Origin: Patescibacteria group bacterium
GTDB lineage: Bacteria > Patescibacteriota > Patescibacteriia > CAIXNZ01
Length of the DNA: 38,046 bases
Assembly (NCBI GenBank): GCA_028714455.1
Contig: JAQTMG010000002.1
Location: 1 to 38,046 of the forward strand
Direction of reading: 5' to 3'
Below are positions 1 to 8,133 of the stretch, in pieces. Numbering within the stretch: the first letter of the stretch is position 1; each line of letters begins with the position of its first letter. Position numbers and translations under genes: made by a program. Under the pieces are notes generated by a model, which had not been told where the DNA came from, searched no databases, and saw only the letters and a program-made list of their open reading frames with translations.

Positions 1-8
1 ACTACATA

Positions 9-3000
9 GTGCCGATAGTGTTTGTTGGTATGACCAGTGACACGGGTGCACGTTTAGCGGATGTTAACGGCGATGGCCTTGTAGATATCGTTTGGGGAGA
101 TGGTATAGGACAATACGAAATTAGGAGGGTGTATATTAATAAAGGAGATGGAACAGGCTGGGAGGAGGATTCGGGATGGGTTTTACCCGTTGCATTTGGT
201 CCCACATGGGACACGGGTGCAAGAATTATCGATATAAATGGGGATGGGCTTCCAGATATTGTATATGGTACATACAACTCACAAACTAGAAAGATTTATC
301 TGAATACTGGTTCGGGTTGGGAAGAAGATTCGACTTGGGCCATTCCAGAGCCATTTGTCTTCGCTGGTGGCTATGATTTTGGGGTAAGATTATTTGATGT
401 AAACGGGGATGGACTCCTCGACTTGGTCAGAAGTTCGGCTGATCGCGAAGGTAATAATGGATATAAAAAGGTATATATAAATACAGGCCATAGTTGGGAA
501 TACGATGAAAATTGGGAAGTACCTGAATATTTTATTTATGGTACATTTCAACTGGGGCTTGAGTCGGTCGATGTTAATGGTGACGGTTTAGATGATTTAA
601 TTTTTGCTCCTTATAATCAATCCTTGAGAAAAATTTATATTAATACTGGAAAAAGTTGGCAAGAGGATAATAATTGGACTATACAATTTTCTTTCTATGA
701 CGGAGGTTTTGACATGGGCACAAGAGTAGCTGACGTTAATGGCGATGGATTAGTTGATGTTCTTTACGGACCAAGTAATGCGAGCTTAAGAAAAGTCTAC
801 ATCGCCGACCCTAAGAACGCTGATATGCTCGAGCAAGCAACTAATAGTAGGGGCGGGGAAAATGACATCACCTACAAAGGTTCTCCTCAATACACAGATG
901 GCAGCGGCGATTTATTAAATCCCAATTTACCCATACTGACTCAAACCGTTTCTCAAATCACCTACGACGACGGCTTGGGCCACAACTGGTCGGAAAATTA
1001 CGAGTACGCCGACGGCACATATTATTTTTCCGACTATCTCAATCGCAAATTCGCGGGTTTTGGCCAGGTGGTTAAAACCGACGCCGAAGGCAACGTGACC
1101 AAAACATATTTTCACCAGGGCAATGACAGCGATTCAAGCCACGGCGAATACAGCGACGATTATTACAAAATTGGCAAACCGTATCGAACCGAGGTCCATG
1201 ACGATAGCGATAACTTGTACTCAAAATCAATAAACAAATGGGAGAGTTATGATTTGGGCGATGATAATGCTTTTGTCAAACTGACCCAGACAATTTCTTC
1301 GGCCTATGACGGCGACACCACGCACAAAGACAAGGCCGAGACTTACGCCTACGACGATGACAGCGGCAACCTGACGCAAAAAATCAGTTGGGGCGAGGTG
1401 AGCGGTTCCGACGACGGCACTTTCACTGACACGGGGTCTGACAAATACACGACTGACATTGATTACGCGGCCACGACAGGCAGCGCTGTCATTGGTTTGC
1501 CCAGCGAGGAGATAACGATTGACCAAAGCAGCGACACTGTCAAAGACACAAAATATTATTACGACACTTTAACCTTGGGCAATGTTGACGAGGGCAATTT
1601 GACCAAACAGGAAATGTGGACGGATAATGCGAATTATATTAATATCCAGAAAACGTATAATGCGTATGGTCTTGTAACACAAGAATTGGACCCAAATGGC
1701 AATGAAACTGATTACGCCTACGATACATACAATTTGTATCCGGAAACGGTGACCAACGCCTTGAGCCAGGAAACCACTTACGAATATGATTATTCTTTGG
1801 GCAAACCGAGCCAATTGACAGACCCAAACGGCCGGGTTTTCCAGACGATTTATGACGCGCTTGATCGAGTCAGTTTGGAAAAGCAGCCGGACCTTGCCAA
1901 TCCCACAACCTTGGTTACCAAAACCTCGTACGCCTATACTGACACCAGCGCTCCGACCAGCGTTTTGCAGACAAACTATCTGGATTCATCCAATAGTTTT
2001 GACGTCTACACCTATTTAGACGGCTTTGGCAGAAAAATTCAGGAAAGAAAAGAAGCGGAAACTTCAGGCCAGTTTTCAGCCAAGGATTTTGCCTACAATG
2101 ATTTGGGTCTACTGGAAAAAGAATCCTTGCCGTACTTTTCCGCTGGATCAGCAAGAGCAACAGCAACGAGCAACAGTGATTTGTATACAACTTACACCTA
2201 TGACCCGCTGCAAAGAGTGGTGACCGCAACCAACGCGGTCGGCACCACCACTAACACTTATGACGACTGGAAATTGTCCATCATTGACGCAAAAAACAAT
2301 GCCAAGGATTTGTACAAAGACGCCTATGACAATTTAATCCAGGTTGACGAACACAATGATTCCAGCACCTATTCCACCTATTACGATTGGAACGGGCTTG
2401 GTAATTTGATTAAAATCACTGACTCGCAGGAAAACGTCAGGAATTTCACTTACGACGGTTTGGGCCGCAGACTTTCAGCCGAGGACTTGCACGATCCGGC
2501 AGACGAAACTTTCGGCACCTGGTGGTATGAATATGACGACGCTGGCAATTTAACTTCCAGAACCGACCCCAAATCCCAGACAGTCAATTTTGATTATGAC
2601 GACCTCAATCGCGTGACTAGCGAAGATTACCTGGGCCAAAGCGGCACCGAAGTCGCTTACGTCTATGACAGCGGCACTGACGGCCTTGGCCGGCTTTACA
2701 CGGCCACCACGGCTGACTTCGAGACAACTTACGAATATAATCCGCTTGGCCAAATTAAAACCGAAACCAAAGACATTGATTCAACTGAATACGAAACCCA
2801 ATTTGATTATGACCGGGCTGGCAACCAGACACTAATTACTTATCCCTCGGGCGACCAAGTGAAATACGAGTACAACGGCGCCGGACTTTTGGAGAGCGTC
2901 AGCCAAAAACCTGACGGCGAAGCGAATTTCACTGACATTGTCAGTAATTACGATTATTCGCCGCTGGAGCAAGTGAATTTGCAAGAGGACGCCAACGGCG

Positions 3001-6000
3001 CTGTCACAACTAATACTTATGATGAGTCCAATCTCTACCGCCTGTTAAACAAATACACCCGCGTGCCTTATGACGGGTCTGACGGAGCTGATGTCAACTC
3101 CTGGTTTGGCAATGACTACGAGGCCGAGGAAGTGCAACTTTCCATGAGTTCTGCGAAAAATGATACGAATGACGAATCCGGAGACGAATATACAAATGGT
3201 GTGGCGATGAGCGCGATCAAAAAGGCGGTTGAACCTTTGTTTAATAATTTCCAAGCCGCCTTGTCTGACCCGAGCCAGTCACCAGCTGTCATGGTGAGCA
3301 CAGCCGAACCACCAGCTGGCTCGATGCCGGCTTTACCCGACAACGCGCCCCGCGACATGTTTGGCCGTCCCATTTTGCAAATAAGCGACAAAACAATCTA
3401 TCTCAAAGCCGAGAAATTAGACAAACCAGCGGCTTTGCCCAAAGAAGCGGTTGACGCTTTTGACAAAGCGAGCAAAGACTTTGGCCAGCAGCTTGAATTA
3501 AAATCATACCTGCCCAAAGAAGCCATACTACAGCAAGAGCAACAGCAAGAGCAAGAGAACATGCTGCTCTCGGGAAACGCGCCGACCGCGCCGACCAATT
3601 TGGAAACCAGGGACTTGTGGCTGACCCAGAATTTATTATCCAATTCCGGCTTTGAAGACGGGCTTAACAACTGGCAGTGGCAAAACGATTTGGACGCTAC
3701 GCAAACGCAAGACTGCGCCACTTCGCACTTTGGTTCTTGCTCGGAAAAAGTGACCATCAACACGGCCGGCAGTGCCTGGCAGGTTCAGCTCTACCAGACT
3801 CTGCGCTTGGACCAAAATACTAATTACAAACTGCGCTTTTGGGCCAAGGCCGATTCTGCTGCCGCCGTCACCTTTGAAGTTTCGCAAAACCACAGCCCTT
3901 ACAACAACCTGGGCCTCTGGAAAGGGGAATTTGGCCTCACCACGGCTTGGCAGGCATATGAATTTGATTTCACCACCCTCTCAACCGACGACAACGCCAA
4001 ACTGGCTTTTGAACTTGGCGCCCATTCCGGCGACTTTTGGTTTGACGATATTCAGCTTGTTGTGGACAACTTTAACTCCATCAAAAACAACTCCTTTGAA
4101 AACCACCTGGCTTCCTGGGACTTTATGAGTTACGGCCAGGGCCAGGGCGCCGGCACGCTGTCAGAATACGGCGGCACAGTGCCCGAGGGCAACGTTGGCG
4201 CCCAAATCGACGTCAGCAACCCGGGCGACCCCTGGCAAGTCAGCCTGGCCCAGGCAATCGGCTCTGTTTCAGACAGCGAAAGCTACATCGTCACTTTTTA
4301 CGCCCGCTCAAGCGGCCAACCAAGGCTGGCCAAAGTCGCGCTGGCCCAAAACTCCAGCCCTTGGTCTGACTTGACTTCGGAAACGGAATTTGAAACCAGT
4401 TCCAACGACTGGCAAAAATACCAGGTGGAATTTACCCCGAGCGCCGACGAAGCCAATTCGCGCCTCATTTTCTACGTGGCCCAGGATTCCACAACTATTT
4501 ACTTTGACGATATCCACGTCTATCAAACCCAGCCCACCAGATTTGACAGCCAGCCGTACTTTTCGGCCATTTACCACGATGCTGACAGCGGCGATTACGC
4601 TGACAATTACCAGATTCAAATGATTAAATACGACGGCGACTGGGACAGTCCGCTTTGGGATTCAGGCAAGACCGCTTTAACAACAAGCGTTTTGGAAGGC
4701 GACAGGTCAGAAGATATCTCTTACGGCGGAACATCTTTGCCCCAAGATGGCATGAAATATTTATGGCGCATTAAATTCTGGGATGACGACGACAACGAGG
4801 GCGATTGGAGTAATGGCAATGACTTCTTCATCATGAATGGTAAAAGGCTTCAAGATTTAAGCTACGAGTATGATGATGTGGGTAACATTACTCAAATAAT
4901 TGACGAATCAGAGACCAACACAAGAAAGAAATCAGAATTTGAATACGATGACCTTTACCGCTTAACTTCAGCAACCATTACCGATTCAGCCACAGGAACC
5001 GATTATACCCACAATTACACTTATGATTCATTGGGCAACATCACGTCTTTTCCTGGCATGGGCACCTATGAATATGAGGGCAACACGGGTTCTAATTACG
5101 CCAACCCTCATGCTTTCACATCTGTTTCGGGGACAAATAACGCTAATATAAATTACGATAACAACGGCAACATTATTTCAGAGGTTCTGATGCCGTATAA
5201 CTGGATAATATTCCAGGCGACTTGGGATTATAATAATCGCTTGGCTTCAACTGGTGGTTGGCAAACCCCGGCGACCTATAGTTATGACCACGCTGGCCAA
5301 AGGATAAAGCAAAACATTGATTCAGGCTCTATCGTGACCATTTATCCTAACAAGTACTATAATGTTGAGACCCAAGGCGAAGACACAAAGGTTACCGAAC
5401 ATATCTTTGGCAACGGTGAACCCGTTGCTGTCGCGGAAATTAAAGATAGTACCTTAACGCTCTATTATATCCACGGCGACCACTTGAACAGCTCCAGCAT
5501 AATGACAAAGTCAAATGGCGACATTGAACAGGCCTTGGATTATTATCCTTACGGTGGAATAAGGTTTAACGAGCAGCAAACTGAAAATCCGCTGGATGAA
5601 CAGAGAAAACATACCGGACATGAGTATGACACAAATTCCAGTTTGACCTACATGGGCGCCAGGTATTATGCGGGGACAGCGGGAAGATTCTTGAGCGAGG
5701 ACCCAGTATTTCTTGTTGTCGGAGATGCCATCGCCTCAAAAATTTGGAGCAAAAATTTAATTGACCCACAAAATTTGAATAGCTATAGTTATGCAAGGAA
5801 TAACCCTTTGAGTTATATTGATCCATTAGGATTATATAATACCAAGACTGGTGTTGTTGAAAGCGGCGACACTCCCGATTCAATTGTCAACTCAATCAAT
5901 AGTACTTTTAACATAAATACAGATTGGGCAACTGTGCAGGAAGTTAGTTTCTATCATGAACGTTTTCAGGATAAAACTCTCGATCAGATTGTCGGGGAAA

Positions 6001-6440
6001 GTTTGAGAATTGGAACGGATATGACCACGGATATAACTGACAGATTAAACTCATTAAATCAGGCACGGTCAATAGCGGCAAATTTGATGGGCAACCCGCT
6101 ACTTCTCTTTGCCCCGAATTGCCCATGGGATATAAAGAATTCTTCTGATCCAATTTTGGGTGGTGGGAAAAATAGAACCTATTATTCTTATATTTATAAC
6201 GGAGGGCTTATCAGATATGATGCACCGGGGAATATTAATTATGGATATGTTGCTCGGTCACTAGGGCTAGATTCCGGAACTATTAAAATGGGCGCATCCA
6301 TGGAACAATTCGGATCCAATTTGTTTGGCGATATGTCCTTCTCGGATAATAGTGGTGACGCAAATTATGTTCAGATAGGCATTGACTCTTATAATACTAC
6401 TCCTTGGTGGGAAAAATTATTAATTCATTATATATTTTAA
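9..6440 (+). CDS. Giant VCBS/FG-GAP + RHS/YD-repeat polymorphic toxin-like protein, 5' end outside the window
   Basis: Frame open to the window edge; N-terminal repeats DVNGDGLVDIV; many YD repeats (YEYDDAGNLTSRTD); RHS core YYIHGDHLNSSS...LTYMGARYYAGTAGRFLSEDPV...NSYSYARNNPLSYIDPLGLY; unique C-terminal tip after DPLGL. Confidence 0.93.
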   Translation: MPIVFVGMTSDTGARLADVNGDGLVDIVWGDGIGQYEIRRVYINKGDGTGWEEDSGWVLPVAFGPTWDTGARIIDINGDGLPDIVYGTYNSQTRKIYLNTGSGWEEDSTWAIPEPFVFAGGYDFGVRLFDVNGDGLLDLVRSSADREGNNGYKKVYINTGHSWEYDENWEVPEYFIYGTFQLGLESVDVNGDGLDDLIFAPYNQSLRKIYINTGKSWQEDNNWTIQFSFYDGGFDMGTRVADVNGDGLVDVLYGPSNASLRKVYIADPKNADMLEQATNSRGGENDITYKGSPQYTDGSGDLLNPNLPILTQTVSQITYDDGLGHNWSENYEYADGTYYFSDYLNRKFAGFGQVVKTDAEGNVTKTYFHQGNDSDSSHGEYSDDYYKIGKPYRTEVHDDSDNLYSKSINKWESYDLGDDNAFVKLTQTISSAYDGDTTHKDKAETYAYDDDSGNLTQKISWGEVSGSDDGTFTDTGSDKYTTDIDYAATTGSAVIGLPSEEITIDQSSDTVKDTKYYYDTLTLGNVDEGNLTKQEMWTDNANYINIQKTYNAYGLVTQELDPNGNETDYAYDTYNLYPETVTNALSQETTYEYDYSLGKPSQLTDPNGRVFQTIYDALDRVSLEKQPDLANPTTLVTKTSYAYTDTSAPTSVLQTNYLDSSNSFDVYTYLDGFGRKIQERKEAETSGQFSAKDFAYNDLGLLEKESLPYFSAGSARATATSNSDLYTTYTYDPLQRVVTATNAVGTTTNTYDDWKLSIIDAKNNAKDLYKDAYDNLIQVDEHNDSSTYSTYYDWNGLGNLIKITDSQENVRNFTYDGLGRRLSAEDLHDPADETFGTWWYEYDDAGNLTSRTDPKSQTVNFDYDDLNRVTSEDYLGQSGTEVAYVYDSGTDGLGRLYTATTADFETTYEYNPLGQIKTETKDIDSTEYETQFDYDRAGNQTLITYPSGDQVKYEYNGAGLLESVSQKPDGEANFTDIVSNYDYSPLEQVNLQEDANGAVTTNTYDESNLYRLLNKYTRVPYDGSDGADVNSWFGNDYEAEEVQLSMSSAKNDTNDESGDEYTNGVAMSAIKKAVEPLFNNFQAALSDPSQSPAVMVSTAEPPAGSMPALPDNAPRDMFGRPILQISDKTIYLKAEKLDKPAALPKEAVDAFDKASKDFGQQLELKSYLPKEAILQQEQQQEQENMLLSGNAPTAPTNLETRDLWLTQNLLSNSGFEDGLNNWQWQNDLDATQTQDCATSHFGSCSEKVTINTAGSAWQVQLYQTLRLDQNTNYKLRFWAKADSAAAVTFEVSQNHSPYNNLGLWKGEFGLTTAWQAYEFDFTTLSTDDNAKLAFELGAHSGDFWFDDIQLVVDNFNSIKNNSFENHLASWDFMSYGQGQGAGTLSEYGGTVPEGNVGAQIDVSNPGDPWQVSLAQAIGSVSDSESYIVTFYARSSGQPRLAKVALAQNSSPWSDLTSETEFETSSNDWQKYQVEFTPSADEANSRLIFYVAQDSTTIYFDDIHVYQTQPTRFDSQPYFSAIYHDADSGDYADNYQIQMIKYDGDWDSPLWDSGKTALTTSVLEGDRSEDISYGGTSLPQDGMKYLWRIKFWDDDDNEGDWSNGNDFFIMNGKRLQDLSYEYDDVGNITQIIDESETNTRKKSEFEYDDLYRLTSATITDSATGTDYTHNYTYDSLGNITSFPGMGTYEYEGNTGSNYANPHAFTSVSGTNNANINYDNNGNIISEVLMPYNWIIFQATWDYNNRLASTGGWQTPATYSYDHAGQRIKQNIDSGSIVTIYPNKYYNVETQGEDTKVTEHIFGNGEPVAVAEIKDSTLTLYYIHGDHLNSSSIMTKSNGDIEQALDYYPYGGIRFNEQQTENPLDEQRKHTGHEYDTNSSLTYMGARYYAGTAGRFLSEDPVFLVVGDAIASKIWSKNLIDPQNLNSYSYARNNPLSYIDPLGLYNTKTGVVESGDTPDSIVNSINSTFNINTDWATVQEVSFYHERFQDKTLDQIVGESLRIGTDMTTDITDRLNSLNQARSIAANLMGNPLLLFAPNCPWDIKNSSDPILGGGKNRTYYSYIYNGGLIRYDAPGNINYGYVARSLGLDSGTIKMGASMEQFGSNLFGDMSFSDNSGDANYVQIGIDSYNTTPWWEKLLIHYIF
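3628..4840 (+). other. Two tandem CBM4/9-like jelly-roll modules plus an Fn3-like module inserted between the YD repeats and RHS core (within the 9..6440 CDS)
   Basis: LLSNSGFEDGLNNWQW...YKLRFWAKADSAAAVTFEVSQN...FWFDDIQLV, repeated as KNNSFENHLASWDF...YIVTFYARSSG...TIYFDDIHVY; then PYFSAIYHDADSGDYADNYQIQ...YLWRIKFWDDDDNEGDWS. Confidence 0.6.
5836..6437 (+). other. C-terminal toxin-tip domain of the RHS protein, Ntox44-like (polymorphic toxin type 44)
   Basis: Follows the DPLGL junction; motif series NCPWDIKNSS ... RYDAPGNINYGYVARSLGLDS ... DNSGDANYVQIGIDSYN resembles the remembered Ntox44 pattern (WDxK..GNxxYG..G); not verified by HMM. Confidence 0.55.
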
Positions 6441-6444
6441 AAAT

Positions 6445-6723
6445 ATGACAAAGAATATAGAAAAAACAATAATTATTTTTGCTATTGCAGCGCTCATAAT
6501 TATATGTGGAAGTGTTGTCCTCGTATGGTATTGGAATAATAACCCAGAACCATTATGTAATAGAGCAGGAGGGTTTTGGGACTTTAATCAAAAATGTGAA
6601 AATTTATGTGACAAAAATATAGCTGATTATGATTGTAACGACAATCTTTTTCATGCAGGTTGCTGGTGCGGATTGGAAAAATGTTGGGATGGAAAACAAT
6701 GTACAGAAAGGACAAAAAAATAG
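6445..6723 (+). CDS. Small single-TM, Cys-rich extracytoplasmic protein; candidate immunity protein for the RHS tip
   Basis: Starts 4 nt after the RHS stop codon; TM IIIFAIAALIIICGSVVLVWYW then a Cys-rich tail CNRAGGFWDFNQKCENLC...GCWCGLEKCWDGKQC. Confidence 0.6.
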   Translation: MTKNIEKTIIIFAIAALIIICGSVVLVWYWNNNPEPLCNRAGGFWDFNQKCENLCDKNIADYDCNDNLFHAGCWCGLEKCWDGKQCTERTKK

Positions 6724-6742
6724 GATTATGAATAAATTTAGT

Positions 6743-6855
6743 ACCGGCACCTCTTACGCCAATCCGCACGCCTTTACTTCGCTTGCGGAAACTTACAACG
6801 CCTCGATAAATTACGACCACAACGGCAATGTTATCTCTGAAGTGCAAGTTACCTG
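6743..6855 (+). pseudogene. Orphan RHS-core remnant
   Basis: Encodes STGTSYANPHAFTSLAETYNASINYDHNGNVISEVQ, matching NTGSNYANPHAFTSVSGTNNANINYDNNGNIISEVL in the main RHS ORF (about 5085-5192). Confidence 0.8.
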
Positions 6856-6915
6856 TTAACAATTTTCTTGGCAGATATTTATATTTTTGTTATCATTTAA
6901 AAACAATATAATCAT

Positions 6916-7167
6916 ATGCTTGAACCGCAAGATTTAAAACAAATAGAAACCATAGTTCGGTCTACGGTTGAAGACCTATTAAATCCAATTAAGCAGGAAT
7001 TGGCTGATATTGAATTTGAACTCAAGGAAATCAAGGAACGCCTTGATAAATTGGAAAAAGCTGAAATGCAAGATGTCTCGGCCGCGTACAGAGATATCGA
7101 GTCCCTGAAAAAACGCATTAATGATTTGGAAACGCAAGTTAAGTCATTGCAAACCGCGCAAAATTAA
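6916..7167 (+). CDS. Small coiled-coil protein
   Basis: 83 aa heptad-rich sequence (LADIEFELKEIKERLDKLEKAEMQ...); followed by a terminator. Confidence 0.6.
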   Translation: MLEPQDLKQIETIVRSTVEDLLNPIKQELADIEFELKEIKERLDKLEKAEMQDVSAAYRDIESLKKRINDLETQVKSLQTAQN

Positions 7168-7185
7168 AGAATTGTTATTAGATAT

Positions 7186-7216
7186 AAAAAAACCTCGGTC
7201 TTGCCGGGGTTTTTGA
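7186..7216 (+). terminator. Intrinsic terminator
   Basis: aaaaacctcggtcttgccggggttttt hairpin with T tract. Confidence 0.65.
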
Positions 7217-7281
7217 TAGCTAATTTTTTGACCCACTCGGGTCGCTCGATAAAAAAGTCTTGTGGCTGGATAATGGAGAAG

Positions 7282-7310
7282 TTGACAAAATTGATTTTTT
7301 GCGGTTTAAT
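7282..7310 (+). promoter_or_regulatory. Sigma70-type promoter for the 45-aa ORF
   Basis: TTGACA - 17 nt - TTTAAT. Confidence 0.55.
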
Positions 7311-7337
7311 TGTAGACAAATACATAAGGAGGGTAAA

Positions 7338-7475
7338 ATGGCAAAGCCGAGAAAAAGATTGACAAAAAAAGAATTTGATCTTTATTATGCTTTCGCTGTT
7401 ACGTCAGCAGAAAAAATCGTCCGGGCTGTCCGGAGATTTGTTGCCGAGACGAACAGGGAACTGGGCCTGAACTGA
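7338..7475 (+). CDS. Small basic hypothetical protein (45 aa)
   Basis: SD aaggagggtaaaATG; MAKPRKRLTKKEFDLYYAFAVTSAEKIVRAVRRFVAETNRELGLN; preferred over the longer ORF starting at 7260. Confidence 0.55.
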   Translation: MAKPRKRLTKKEFDLYYAFAVTSAEKIVRAVRRFVAETNRELGLN

Positions 7476-7487
7476 CGTACTGAAATC

Positions 7488-7520
7488 AAAGCCCCCGAGC
7501 AAATCGTTCGGGGGTTTTTT
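7488..7520 (+). terminator. Intrinsic terminator
   Basis: aaagCCCCCGAgcaaatcgTTCGGGGGtttttt. Confidence 0.85.
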
Positions 7521-7521
7521 C

Positions 7522-7551
7522 TTGACAAATTCTAAAAGTTTGTTATTATAA
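7522..7551 (+). promoter_or_regulatory. Sigma70-type promoter
   Basis: TTGACA then TTATTATAA about 17-18 nt downstream. Confidence 0.55.
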
Positions 7552-7590
7552 GGAATGGTCTTTTAACAAAATAAAAAAGGAGGAAACGTA

Positions 7591-8067
7591 ATGAAGAGGG
7601 CAGTGGTTTTACTGTTTGCAACGGTTTTCGCGGCGATCTTGTCGGTTGGCTGTGAAAAGGAGTCCGCTAGCATGCCGCCAGTCGCTTTCGAATGTACGTG
7701 CGATGTTGGTCATTGTCTTGGCTGTAGTTTTATTCCCGGCCCCATTTCAGCCGCTGACATTCAAGCCAAAGCGTCCGTTTTTAACTACCCGCCGGTGGTG
7801 GTCATCACCTATCCTGCCGATGGTGCCAGTGTCCTGGCGTCCTGGACAGGCACGATCAATGTATTCGCAACCGATGTTGATGGCGATCTTGTCAGCGTAG
7901 AAGTGTTACTTGATTCAAAGAGTCTGGGCGCGGTTACCAATGCACCTTATGATTTTCCCGCCTCGGCTTTATCTTGGGGGAAACACATTATTGTGGCTAT
8001 TGCCACGGACAGCAACGGTGAAAAAGCCGTTTCAAACTTCGTGACATTTACAATCATCAAACCGTAG
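7591..8067 (+). CDS. Lipoprotein with bacterial Ig-like domain
   Basis: SD aaaggaggaaacgtaATG; signal peptide with lipobox LSVGC; YPPVVVITYPADGASVLAS...VDGDLVSVEVLLDSKSLG...FTI. Confidence 0.75.
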   Translation: MKRAVVLLFATVFAAILSVGCEKESASMPPVAFECTCDVGHCLGCSFIPGPISAADIQAKASVFNYPPVVVITYPADGASVLASWTGTINVFATDVDGDLVSVEVLLDSKSLGAVTNAPYDFPASALSWGKHIIVAIATDSNGEKAVSNFVTFTIIKP

Positions 8068-8088
8068 TCATCGTTCAACGATAAACAC

Positions 8089-8123
8089 AAAAGGAGTTCA
8101 GAAAGTTCTGAACCCCTTTTTTT
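8089..8123 (+). terminator. Intrinsic terminator
   Basis: aaaaggaGTTCAGAaagtTCTGAACccctttttttat. Confidence 0.85.
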
Positions 8124-8133
8124 ATATTCAAAA

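Noticed and set aside
3398-3763. Ser/Cys-rich minus-strand ORF inside the RHS gene (and other minus ORFs at 927-4619)
   Set aside because: Composition is the reverse of the Gln/Lys-rich RHS coding frame; no independent start signals.
6629-6859. 76-aa ORF as a real gene
   Set aside because: It is an out-of-frame run through the 6445 ORF joined to the RHS remnant; better explained as pseudogene fragment plus chance reading frame.
7260-7337. N-terminal extension of the 45-aa ORF from 7260
   Set aside because: The extension overlaps a TTGACA-17-TTTAAT promoter and the strong SD sits immediately before the internal ATG at 7338.
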